Shown one piece after another: positions 1 through 5,100 of a DNA stretch of 5,738 nucleotides. The notes below the pieces were generated by a model, which made no database searches, was not told where the DNA came from, and worked only from the letters and a program-made list of their open reading frames with translations. Positions within the stretch are counted from its first letter, which is position 1, and every line of letters starts with the position of its first letter. The position numbers and the translations under genes are program-made. Source of the stretch: Flavobacteriaceae bacterium (lineage in GTDB: Bacteria; Bacteroidota; Bacteroidia; Flavobacteriales; Flavobacteriaceae); assembly GCA_002401385.1 (NCBI GenBank), contig NVSY01000043.1, forward strand, positions 6,798-12,535, written 5' to 3'.

Positions 1-549
1 TTAAATGATTCTATAGAACGTAACACATTGAATGACGTATATATGAGGGGTACTGACAAATTATATATAAATACGGTTTCTGAGGACTTTCATTTTGGAT
101 TTTGGTACAACGGAAAAACTTTTTCTTATTTAGTATATGACAAAAACAAATATGATATTATAGAGGCACCTGAAACCACGCTAGAAACAATCGATTTGAT
201 GCATCATAAACATCATATAGATTTCCCTGCTTCAGATTTTTTCTATCCCGGATTAACAGATGATATTATTGAAAATTATGAAAAAGTTGTGTTTTCAGAA
301 GAAGAAATTGATGAAATAGTATGTACTCTAATTGAAGCTTCAAATGAGGAGGAAACGGTTCTAATTTGGATTGATAAAGCAACAAATTTACCATATAGAC
401 TTGTAATTGAATCAAATAAAAATGATTCAGACCTTTATGATGCCGTTTTTTCAAATTGGGTAGTAAATCCAGCATTGCCCGATGTGCTATTCGAGTTTCA
501 ACCTACAGAAAATTTAACCAAAATTCAATTAGAAAATAAAACAATTTAA
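1..549 (+). CDS. DUF2092-family periplasmic protein, 5' end outside window
   Basis: The reading frame is open from base 1, so the gene begins before the window. The TTG at 28 is only an internal codon. About 182 residues are visible. They match my recollection of the DUF2092 family (predicted periplasmic, LolA/LppX-like fold): a TDKLYI segment, then FWYNGKTF, then YDIIEAPETTLETID, then an acidic helix-rich stretch, then WIDKATNLPYRLVI, and near the end FSNWVVNPALPDVLFEF. The NPALPD..F.F ending is the most telling part. Full-length relatives are roughly 250 residues with an N-terminal signal peptide, so about 70 residues are probably missing. The biochemical role of the family is unknown to me; the LolA-like fold suggests handling of a lipid or hydrophobic ligand in the periplasm, which is inference. 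The stop codon lies 2 bases before the next ATG, so the two genes are probably translationally coupled. Confidence 0.8.
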   Translation, partial: LNDSIERNTLNDVYMRGTDKLYINTVSEDFHFGFWYNGKTFSYLVYDKNKYDIIEAPETTLETIDLMHHKHHIDFPASDFFYPGLTDDIIENYEKVVFSEEEIDEIVCTLIEASNEEETVLIWIDKATNLPYRLVIESNKNDSDLYDAVFSNWVVNPALPDVLFEFQPTENLTKIQLENKTI

Positions 550-551
550 TC

Positions 552-1364
552 ATGAAAAAATATACATATATACTATTGGCAATGTTTCTTTTGGTTGGAT
601 TATCTTCTCATGAAATGATGGGGCAAAGAATGGATCATAAATCATCGAGAAATGACAATACTAAATCCCAATCCAAAAATGATGGAGCTGTAGCCAAAAA
701 CAAGCGTCCTAAAACAAAAAACATTAATACAAACAGAAATTCTTCTAGGCGTCCATCCACGCAACCAAATTATAATATTAGATCTAAGAATAGAAAAATA
801 GTTAGAAAGAGTACCAAGGTACAAATTAGAGTGAACAAAAGAGTTAGAATTAACCCAGGGCATCACCACAGACATTATAATGGACACCGAGGTTATCAAC
901 CGTATCGATATCATCCGTATAGAGGTCATCGTTATGGACCTCATTGGCATCCACACGGACATATCCTAAGAACGCTAGCAACAGCGGCAATTATTACATC
1001 AATTAATAATAAGCAGTACCATTATTATAGCGGTGTGTATTATGTAAAACAATCTGGAGGATATATAGTCGTAAATCCACCAACCAATATAATTGTAAAC
1101 ACCTTACCAGATGGATTTGAAAATATAACTATAAATGGAGATTCATACGCTTATTTTGGAGGGGCTTTTTACGTGAAAGAAAATGGAAAACATAAAGTGA
1201 TTGATGCTCCAGATGGAGCTGTTGTAACTTATATACCTGAAGGGGCAACTGAAGAAGATATAAATGGAAATTATTATGTTGTGTATAATCACACTTATTA
1301 TCAACCATTCAATCAAAATGGTAAAAACCTGTATCAAGTAGTTGATATGAATCCAACTAATTAG
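552..1364 (+). CDS. Secreted basic His/Tyr-rich protein, DUF6515-like
   Basis: This is a 270-residue exported protein. Residues 1-25 form a signal peptide (MKK, hydrophobic core YILLAMFLLVGL, cleavage near MMGQ). Residues 26-100 are a disordered, strongly basic Ser/Asn/Lys/Arg stretch. Residues 103-137 are very rich in His, Tyr, Arg and Gly (11 His in 34 residues). After a short helix (ILRTLATAAIITSI) come about three copies of a Tyr-rich beta motif: YYSGVYYVK..GGYIVVNPP..I.VNTLPDG, then YFGGAFYVKENGKHKVIDAPDGAVVTYIPEG, then the shorter YYVVYNHTYYQ..GKNLYQVV. That pattern (Y..G.(Y/F)Y......Y.VV.PP.G..V..LP.G) is what I know as DUF6515. The ATG sits 2 bases after the upstream stop, which fixes the start and implies coupled expression with the DUF2092 gene. 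Function is unknown. The His cluster could bind metal and the basic region could bind an acidic polymer, but both are guesses. Confidence 0.75.
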   Translation: MKKYTYILLAMFLLVGLSSHEMMGQRMDHKSSRNDNTKSQSKNDGAVAKNKRPKTKNINTNRNSSRRPSTQPNYNIRSKNRKIVRKSTKVQIRVNKRVRINPGHHHRHYNGHRGYQPYRYHPYRGHRYGPHWHPHGHILRTLATAAIITSINNKQYHYYSGVYYVKQSGGYIVVNPPTNIIVNTLPDGFENITINGDSYAYFGGAFYVKENGKHKVIDAPDGAVVTYIPEGATEEDINGNYYVVYNHTYYQPFNQNGKNLYQVVDMNPTN

Positions 1365-1443
1365 CACTTACCAGAAGTCTAATACTGACATAACCCATTG
1401 CTTATTACGATACAATACCTTAATTAGTAAAAATTTCCTTCGG

Positions 1444-1480
1444 TGAGCATTCGTGTTGACGGTCTTGATTCCTATGCTCA
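1444..1480. repeat. 7-bp inverted repeat, long loop
   Basis: TGAGCAT (1444-1450) is matched exactly by ATGCTCA (1474-1480), with a 23-base spacer. It could be a weak stem or a pair of half-sites. A 7-bp match at this spacing may also arise by chance, so confidence in a function is low. Confidence 0.3.
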
Positions 1481-1528
1481 GAAATTCGTTGTATTTTCAT
1501 GTCCAACGAGTGTAAAAAATGACAATAT

Positions 1529-1555
1529 TTACTCTTGAAACAACTTCGAGAGTAA
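1529..1555. repeat. 11-bp hairpin with 5-base loop, no T-tract
   Basis: TTACTCTTGAA (1529-1539) pairs with TTCGAGAGTAA (1545-1555) around the loop ACAAC. Ten pairs are Watson-Crick and one is U-G when read as + strand RNA. No T-run follows on either strand, so it is not a standard intrinsic terminator. It lies about 165 bases after the DUF6515 stop, so it could stabilise the 3' end of that mRNA or be a relic of a mobile or repeat element. A nearby GAGTGTAAA (1509-1517) could partly compete for the left arm. Confidence 0.5.
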
Positions 1556-1676
1556 CTGTACCTAATTGATACTTATATTTAGAGAAGTAAACATTCCAAT
1601 ACTTTGTTCTAAATAAACACCATGTCAAAACTTCACTGCGCTCCTTTGGTCGCACCTGAAACTCGCAGCTTTTTGA

Positions 1677-1720
1677 ATCTAAAATCTAATAGAGAAACGG
1701 TCTAACATCTAACATCTCCT
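1677..1720 (+). repeat. Degenerate 7-bp ATCTAAN tandem units
   Basis: Units are ATCTAAA (1677-1683), ATCTAAT (1684-1690), then after a 9-base interruption GTCTAAC (1700-1706), ATCTAAC (1707-1713) and a decayed ATCTCCT (1714-1720). It is a short low-complexity tandem repeat. Similar ATCTAA runs are something I associate with flavobacterial intergenic DNA, but that is recollection rather than a search result. Confidence 0.5.
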
Positions 1721-1756
1721 TTACCATTTACCTTCCTCGTTATTTCTTTACAGCCG

Positions 1757-1773
1757 ATGGGTTCGAAACCCAT
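1757..1773. repeat. Short palindrome resembling a tRNA T-arm
   Basis: The 17 bases read as a 5-bp stem ATGGG/CCCAT with the 7-base loop TTCGAAA, which has the shape and TTCRANN loop of a tRNA T-arm. It can also be read as a 7-bp palindrome with a CGA loop. The bases after it (TGCTCAA) would be the 3' acceptor strand, but no TTGAGCA partner and no D or anticodon arm are found in the preceding 80 bases, so this is not a complete tRNA gene. It may be a chance palindrome, or a tRNA 3'-end remnant such as those left at integration sites. Confidence 0.35.
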
Positions 1774-1797
1774 TGCTCAAAAAAAAGTAAATAATCA

Positions 1798-1828
1798 TTT
1801 GTTTTTCTTAAAATGTAAAGTACCTTTG
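1798..1828 (+). promoter_or_regulatory. Bacteroidota-type promoter (TTTG-N19-TACCTTTG)
   Basis: TTTG at 1798-1801 is followed, after 19 bases, by TACCTTTG at 1821-1828. This matches the Bacteroidota housekeeping consensus of a -33 TTTG and a -7 TAnnTTTG. Transcription would start near 1833-1838, giving a leader of about 30 bases before the ATG at 1868. It should drive the membrane protein and HTH pair. Confidence 0.75.
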
Positions 1829-1867
1829 ACATTATGTAAAACCTATTGTTCAATTTAAACTTTCTAT

Positions 1868-2341
1868 ATGGAAAAACAAATCACTCACAACGAAGACGAA
1901 TACAACAAACTGATCAAAATACTTGATTTCCGACTACCGCATCAATTCAAGAAAATTGGATATTTCGGCGCAATTCTAATATTTGGTTTTTTATTAGGAT
2001 ATAAATTTTTGGGTGACCACACAATGACTTTGATAGTAAAAGATGTATTGAGAACCATACTATTATTGTTTCTACTTTTAGCTTCCCTAAGTAAAGATGC
2101 TTTTGAAGATGAATTTAATAGGTACGTTCGATTCCAATCCTACGTCCTGGCCTTTGTATGTGCTGCGGTTTATACTATTTTTTTGCCTTTGATAGCTATC
2201 TTATCTGATACAATTATCACTAAAATCACCGGTGATGGAATTATTAATTTTCATGAAGTGTCTTCATTTGAAGTCATGTTCATTTTAATGGGCTTCCAAC
2301 TACTTTTCTTTGAAACTCTCAAAAGATTTGGACGTGTATAA
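1868..2341 (+). CDS. Four-TM membrane protein paired with an XRE regulator
   Basis: This is a 157-residue integral membrane protein with a hydrophilic N-terminus (residues 1-28). Four hydrophobic segments lie at about 30-48 (IGYFGAILIFGFLLGYKFL), 58-75 (KDVLRTILLLFLLLASLS), 90-113 (QSYVLAFVCAAVYTIFLPLIAILS) and 134-149. Between TM2 and TM3 is SKDAFEDEFNRYVRFQS. I associate an S-K-(D/E)-x2-EDEF-x4-R-x2-S loop with a widespread but poorly named Bacteroidota family of about 150-residue membrane proteins encoded just before a small HTH gene. No catalytic motif is visible and its function is unknown. The ATG follows a strong promoter, and the 3' end overlaps the start of the HTH gene by 8 bases if the GTG start is right, so the two are co-expressed. 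By analogy with similar membrane protein plus YozG-type pairs, it may sense or respond to membrane stress, which is inference. Confidence 0.75.
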   Translation: MEKQITHNEDEYNKLIKILDFRLPHQFKKIGYFGAILIFGFLLGYKFLGDHTMTLIVKDVLRTILLLFLLLASLSKDAFEDEFNRYVRFQSYVLAFVCAAVYTIFLPLIAILSDTIITKITGDGIINFHEVSSFEVMFILMGFQLLFFETLKRFGRV

Positions 2342-2534
2342 TAGATTGAAAATTGAAAGAGCTGAGCTAAACCTCACTCAAGAGCAATTAGCTAAGAAAA
2401 TAGAGGTTTCAAGACAAACCATAAACTCCATTGAAAAAAACAGGTATGTCCCTTCTACAATACTCGCTCTAAAACTTTCTGAGGTATTTAATAAGCCCGT
2501 GAATGCTATTTTTATGTTGGATAAAAACGATTAA
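2334..2534 (+). CDS. Small XRE-family HTH transcriptional regulator (YozG-like)
   Basis: This is a 66-residue single-domain DNA-binding protein. The sequence MYNRLKIERAELNLTQEQLA followed by KKIEVSRQTINSIEKNRYVP is a canonical Cro/CI-type HTH. The first HTH helix is near 15-22 (TQEQLAKK) and the recognition helix near 25-34 (VSRQTINSIE). The tail STILALKLSEVFNKPVNAIF is typical of the YozG-like group. I chose the GTG at 2334 because relatives begin two or three residues before R-LK-ERAE. The TTG at 2310 would add eight atypical residues but cannot be excluded. The GTG start overlaps the membrane protein stop by 8 bases, indicating translational coupling. It probably represses its own two-gene unit, perhaps by binding near 1798-1867, but no clear operator palindrome is visible there. 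Confidence 0.88.
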   Translation: MYNRLKIERAELNLTQEQLAKKIEVSRQTINSIEKNRYVPSTILALKLSEVFNKPVNAIFMLDKND

Positions 2535-2565
2535 ATAAAACGAGCGCTAATCGAAAAACTAACGG

Positions 2566-2587
2566 CTCCAACTATTTTTAGTTGGAG
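2566..2587. terminator. Probable terminator hairpin between convergent units
   Basis: CTCCAACTA (2566-2574) pairs perfectly with TAGTTGGAG (2579-2587) around a TTTT loop, 32 bases after the HTH stop. The bases after it on the + strand (TACGTTTCTCTC) are only moderately T-rich. On the - strand a short T-run (GTTAGTTTTTCG) follows about a dozen bases later. Its position between convergent genes fits a bidirectional terminator, but the weak T-tracts keep this below certainty. Confidence 0.6.
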
Positions 2588-2603
2588 TACGTTTCTCTCA
2601 TAA

Positions 2604-2622
2604 ACTGAGCGATAGTCTCAGT
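2604..2622. repeat. 6-bp inverted repeat, 7-base loop
   Basis: ACTGAG (2604-2609) pairs with CTCAGT (2617-2622) around CGATAGT. It sits just after the 2566-2587 hairpin in the gap between convergent genes. It may be a second 3'-end structure, but it has no T-tract. Confidence 0.35.
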
Positions 2623-2745
2623 GCCTCCAGCACCCTATGCACCTACCCTGCTAATTTTCATACAATTGCATTTAGCACCAATCCCTTAGAATATAAAAAC
2701 TCCATAAAACAGCTCGTTTTTTAAATCGTTAAACGGGTACTACGG

Positions 2746-2791
2746 TCACACGATACAAATTTTTCTCGAGCCTTAGTGAGTTATCGTGGGA
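2746..2791. repeat. Imperfect 10-bp inverted repeat beyond the Sel1 gene
   Basis: TCACACGATA (2746-2755) matches TATCGTGGGA (2782-2791) at nine of ten positions, including a perfect 7-bp CACGATA/TATCGTG core. The loop is 26 bases. It ends 13 bases beyond the Sel1 gene stop, which is where a 3' mRNA structure would be expected. It has no T-run directly after it on the - strand, so it is not a typical intrinsic terminator. Confidence 0.4.
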
Positions 2792-2804
2792 GAACGGGGT
2801 TTAT

Positions 2805-3611
2805 TTAATACTTCCATAACTCCTTGTCATTCCAAAATTTTTCAGCTCCTGAAGAATTATTCTCAACCGCTAACTTAATCCACTTTTTTGTTTCCTTTTT
2901 ATCTATTGATGTTCCAAGACCGTAGAAGTAAGATACTCCAAGTATAAATGGAGCACCTTTGTAACCTTGTTCAGCACTTTTTTTAAACCAATAAAACGCT
3001 TTCTTTTGATTTTTTAATATTCCATCACCACGGTGGTAACATGTTCCAAGCATATATTGAGCACCTGCGTACCCTCGTTCAGCACTATTTTTAAACAAAT
3101 AAAACGCTTTCTTGTGATCTTTTACTGTTCCTTCACCATAATAGTAACGTCGCCCAAGATTGTATTGTTCTTCAGCACTACTTCGAATTTTAGAAAATGC
3201 ATTAACAGACATTTTTTTCGACCTTTCACATGAATCATATATATCAGTATACATCTTAATTCTTCGATCAAAATTTATAGTTACAGCTTTAATATTAATT
3301 TTACAATTCTCAAGTAATGACTCGTTTGGACGATTTTGAAAGCTCTCTTTTTGATATGCTTCTTTATATTTCTTACGTGCTTTTTTGTATAAACTATTTA
3401 TTGTTGCACTCTCATCTAAACAGTTACAGCTTAGCCGGTACTTGGTTGATTTTTCATTATATAGATTATGTAACTTCATAGCCTTTTTGTGAAGTAATAT
3501 AGCTTCGTTAAATTGATTAAGTGCCCAACTATTTTGAGAATATGTATATTGAACTGAAAATAGTATACTAATAATGAAAGTTACTATCGAGATTTTTTGT
3601 TTATAAGTCAT
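2805..3611 (-). CDS. Exported Sel1-repeat (TPR-like) protein
   Basis: This is a 268-residue protein with an N-terminal signal peptide (MTYKQKISIVTF, hydrophobic core IISILFSV, likely cleavage near TYSQ, residue 26). Residues 27-140 are largely helical and charged, with Cys at 62, 64, 103 and 128. Three Sel1-like repeats of 36 residues follow (about 144-179, 180-215 and 216-251), each with the pattern A-x2-x-LG-x2-YY-x-G-G-x(n)-KAFYWFKKSAE-G. At the DNA level the repeats are 108 bp apart and nearly identical over about 50 bases around 2953-3002 and 3061-3110, which points to recent duplication. The frame is open further upstream to 3692, but the ATG at 3611 puts the signal peptide at the N-terminus and is preferred. 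Sel1 repeats are protein-interaction scaffolds, so a periplasmic or surface partner is likely but unknown. The MORN-TonB gene ends 112 bases upstream on the same strand; they may be co-transcribed. Confidence 0.82.
   Translation of the reverse strand: MTYKQKISIVTFIISILFSVQYTYSQNSWALNQFNEAILLHKKAMKLHNLYNEKSTKYRLSCNCLDESATINSLYKKARKKYKEAYQKESFQNRPNESLLENCKINIKAVTINFDRRIKMYTDIYDSCERSKKMSVNAFSKIRSSAEEQYNLGRRYYYGEGTVKDHKKAFYLFKNSAERGYAGAQYMLGTCYHRGDGILKNQKKAFYWFKKSAEQGYKGAPFILGVSYFYGLGTSIDKKETKKWIKLAVENNSSGAEKFWNDKELWKY
2945..3150 (-). repeat. 108-bp tandem repeats inside the Sel1 gene
   Basis: The segments around 2953-3002 and 3061-3110 are near-copies (GTTCAGCACT, then TTTTTAAAC, then AATAAAACGCTTTCTT in both), exactly 108 bp apart. 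They encode KAFYWFKKSAEQGYKGA and KAFYLFKNSAERGYAGA. This corresponds to one 36-residue Sel1 unit per copy. The boundaries given are approximate. Confidence 0.8.
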
Positions 3612-3723
3612 TCTATTAATTTTATTGTAACAACGTGTTTGTATAAGATTTTTCGCATTGATTAAGTAACTAATTTTATACGCTATTGGCAATCGTTTTT
3701 ATTCAGATTTCTTACTATCATTA

Positions 3724-4665
3724 TTAATCAACGGTGAATGAGAATGTTACAGTATGTGTTGTAACTTTCGGGTTTCCATTATGTTTTCCTGGTGTCATTT
3801 TTGGTAATATGTTTACAACTCTTATTGCTTCTTTCCTTAATCTTGAGTGTGGTGCTCTTGCTCCAATAATTTCGATATCACCAGTTTTAGTAATTTTAAA
3901 TTCGGCATAAATCTTATGCTTTCCAGAATAAAATCCTAAATCTACAGCTAAATCAGTGTTGAATTTTCTAGAAAAGTGTTTTTGAACTTTATCACTAAAA
4001 CATCTTTTTTTCTCTGAATCATTTCCTTTTTCACATCCTGGAAAAATAGGCAATGTTTCAATTTGCATTAAATTACCATTTTCGTCATATTTTTTCCATT
4101 GGCCATTTTCTTTCCCGTATTCATAATTTCCTATTTCTTGTAATTGTCCATTTTCGTAATAATATTTCCATTCGCCATTTTCAATCCCGTATTCAAAATT
4201 TCCAATTTCTCCTAATTGTCCATTTTCGTAATAGTATTTCCATTCACCATTTTCTTTCCCATTTTTATAATTTCCAATTGCTTCTAATTTTCCGTTTTCG
4301 AAATAGGATTTCCATTCACCATTCCTTTTTCCATATTCATAATTTCCAATTTCTTCTAATTTCCCATTTTCGTGATAATATTTCCATTCATCATTCCTCT
4401 CCTCTTTTTCATAATTTCCAATTACTTTCAATTGTCCATTTTTGTGAAAGGATTTCCATTGGTCATTTACCACCCCATTTTCATAATTTATAATCATTAC
4501 TAATTGTCCATTTCCGTTATAGAGTTTCCATTTTCCATTTTTTTTCCCATTTTCAAAATTTCCAATTACTTCTATTTGTCCGTTGTCAAAATACTTTTTA
4601 TACTCTTGAGCATTTGCATTATATATAAGAATGCTAAACAATATACAAATTATTGATTTTTTCAT
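3724..4665 (-). CDS. Exported MORN/YwqK-type repeat protein with TonB-like C-terminal domain
   Basis: This is a 313-residue protein. Residues 1-20 are a signal peptide (MKKSIICILFSILIYNANAQ). Residues 21-188 are seven 24-residue repeats of the form EWKYYYENGQLxEIGNYEYGKENG, plus a partial eighth (QWKKYDENGNL). This is the MORN-variant repeat of the YwqK family often labelled as an antitoxin, a label that is doubtful here. Residues 206-313 resemble the TonB C-terminal domain as found in Bacteroidota: PIFPGCE, then CFSDKVQKHFSRKFN, then KHKIYAEFKITKTGDI, then ARAPHSRLRKEAIRVVNILPKMTPGKHNG and a final VTFSF strand. There is no transmembrane anchor or proline-rich linker like a true TonB, so energy transduction is unlikely; I infer a periplasmic or surface binding role. 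The frame is open up to 4755, but the ATG at 4665 starts exactly at the signal peptide and is preferred. Confidence 0.85.
   Translation of the reverse strand: MKKSIICILFSILIYNANAQEYKKYFDNGQIEVIGNFENGKKNGKWKLYNGNGQLVMIINYENGVVNDQWKSFHKNGQLKVIGNYEKEERNDEWKYYHENGKLEEIGNYEYGKRNGEWKSYFENGKLEAIGNYKNGKENGEWKYYYENGQLGEIGNFEYGIENGEWKYYYENGQLQEIGNYEYGKENGQWKKYDENGNLMQIETLPIFPGCEKGNDSEKKRCFSDKVQKHFSRKFNTDLAVDLGFYSGKHKIYAEFKITKTGDIEIIGARAPHSRLRKEAIRVVNILPKMTPGKHNGNPKVTTHTVTFSFTVD
4102..4605 (-). repeat. Seven tandem 72-bp MORN-coding repeats
   Basis: The TTCCATT word (codons for the conserved EWK/QWK) recurs every 72 bp, for example at 4094, 4166 and 4238. Each unit encodes 24 residues. The units nearest the 3' end (residues 141-164 and 165-188) are almost identical, while units 2 and 3 (VMIINYENGVVND and KVIGNYEKEERND) are the most diverged. 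Such arrays can gain or lose units by slippage or recombination. Confidence 0.9.
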
Positions 4666-4704
4666 ATTTCTATAGTATTTTTTATGATGTGTTTTACTAT
4701 CTAT

Positions 4705-4718
4705 TCTTGAATTCAAGA
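4705..4718. promoter_or_regulatory. Perfect 14-bp palindrome upstream of the MORN gene, possible operator
   Basis: TCTTGAATTCAAGA is its own reverse complement and lies about 40 bases before the preferred start codon at 4665. Its size and dyad symmetry suit a dimeric regulator. No partner regulator is identified, and in A/T-rich DNA a chance palindrome is possible. Confidence 0.35.
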
Positions 4719-4854
4719 TTCTATTTTTAATGTTTGCCAACACGCAACTATCCACAATAGAAACCTAAAACTTGACGGTATATTCAATATATCTAGAGTA
4801 CAGGGGAATTATTAAATCTATTTTTAACCAAGGCATATTACTATACCTCGCTTT

Positions 4855-4884
4855 CAAAAATACATAAATTTAAGTAATACGCAA
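4855..4884 (-). promoter_or_regulatory. Possible Bacteroidota-type promoter for the MORN/Sel1 genes
   Basis: On the - strand, TTG (4884-4882) is followed after 19 bases by TATTTTTG (4862-4855), which fits TTG-N19-TAnnTTTG. The -33 box is CTTG rather than TTTG. Transcription would begin near 4848, leaving a leader of about 180 bases before the ATG at 4665. Confidence 0.45.
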
Positions 4885-4911
4885 GTTTTAACACCTTCAA
4901 CCGCTATTCCT

Positions 4912-4923
4912 TGGTAATTACCA
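4912..4923. repeat. Perfect 12-bp palindrome
   Basis: TGGTAATTACCA lies about 28 bases upstream of the -33 box of the putative MORN promoter. It could be an activator or repressor site. There is no further support. Confidence 0.3.
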
Positions 4924-4986
4924 CTATATAAATTGGGAATTATTCAAAAAATAAGCAAGGACGCTTATTAATATGCAAAACACTAC

Positions 4987-5026
4987 AAAAAAAAGACCCA
5001 TTCAAGTTTGAACAGGTCTTTTTTTG
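4987..5026. terminator. Strong bidirectional intrinsic terminator
   Basis: AAAAAAAGACC (4988-4998) pairs with GGTCTTTTTTT (5015-5025). An inner stem TTCAA/TTGAA (5001-5005 and 5008-5012) is separated from it by a 2x2 internal loop, with a GT apex. The A-run before and T-run after give a U-tract on either strand. It most likely ends - strand transcription coming from the gene at 5219, about 75 bases beyond the XRE-like fragment. Confidence 0.88.
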
Positions 5027-5100
5027 TAAATATTTTGTCAACACAGTCTACATGCTTGGCGCTACGGACCGCACGAATTTTAGTTGTTACTAGTAGTATT
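5027..5100. other. Short gap with a GC-richer patch
   Basis: Between the terminator and the XRE-like remnant, bases 5054-5075 (GGCGCTACGGACCGCACG) are clearly richer in G and C than their surroundings. They echo the GCGCTCC...GGTCGCACC patch at 1638-1656. No gene is seen. Confidence 0.3.

Larger units (their letters stand above)
1365..1797. other. Long intergenic stretch without a recognisable gene
   Basis: No reading frame here has a plausible start, length and composition. The stretch is less A/T-extreme in places (for example 1631-1670, GCGCTCC and GGTCGCACC words) than the flanking genes. It holds two inverted repeats (1444-1480 and 1529-1555), a run of ATCTAA-like units (1677-1720) and a tRNA T-arm look-alike (1757-1773), each listed separately. 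I found no clear intrinsic terminator after the stop at 1364. The mixture of short repeats looks like eroded or repeat-derived DNA, but I cannot name a source. Confidence 0.5.
4666..4986. other. Long leader and intergenic stretch upstream of the MORN gene
   Basis: No convincing gene is present. The frame of the MORN gene stays open to 4755 but encodes no recognisable domain there. The stretch holds a possible - strand promoter (4855-4884), a 14-bp palindrome (4705-4718) and a 12-bp palindrome (4912-4923). If the promoter is real the MORN mRNA has a leader of roughly 180 bases. I looked for a riboswitch-like arrangement and saw none I could name. Confidence 0.45.

Noticed and set aside
1700..1780. 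A tRNA gene ending at the T-arm-like palindrome.
   Set aside because: No acceptor 5' strand (TTGAGCA), D arm or anticodon arm could be found upstream.
2728..2800. Possible attC-like site built on GTTAAAC (2728-2734) and the CACGATA/TATCGTG repeat.
   Set aside because: GTTAAAC fits one box, but the partner RYYYAAC box is missing at the other end and the order is wrong for either strand.
3612..3692. N-terminal extension of the Sel1 protein (27 extra residues).
   Set aside because: The extension would bury a clear signal peptide inside the protein, and it has no recognisable composition. The ATG at 3611 is better.
3612..3723. Possible integron attC-like site between the MORN and Sel1 genes (GTATAAGA/TTTTATAC arms with TTGCCAA and GTTGTTAC words outside).
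   Set aside because: The outer boxes do not fit the RYYYAAC...GTTRRRY pattern on either strand, and there is no second matching site. The inverted repeat is short and A/T-rich.
4053..4493. A long + strand reading frame rich in His, Phe and Ser opposite the MORN array.
   Set aside because: It is an antisense shadow of the 72-bp repeats, with repeats in register with the real gene and an implausible composition.
3724..4665. A YwqK-type antitoxin of a toxin-antitoxin pair.
   Set aside because: The protein is exported and has a TonB-like domain, and no toxin-like gene lies beside it. The family label comes from repeat similarity only.
4666..4755. N-terminal extension of the MORN-TonB_C protein (30 extra residues).
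   Set aside because: The preferred ATG at 4665 begins MKKSIICILFSI, a typical signal peptide. The extension contains the 14-bp palindrome and looks like leader sequence.
2805..4755. CRISPR array suggested by regular spacing of repeats.
   Set aside because: The 72-bp and 108-bp units are continuous coding sequence with no unique spacers between short repeats.
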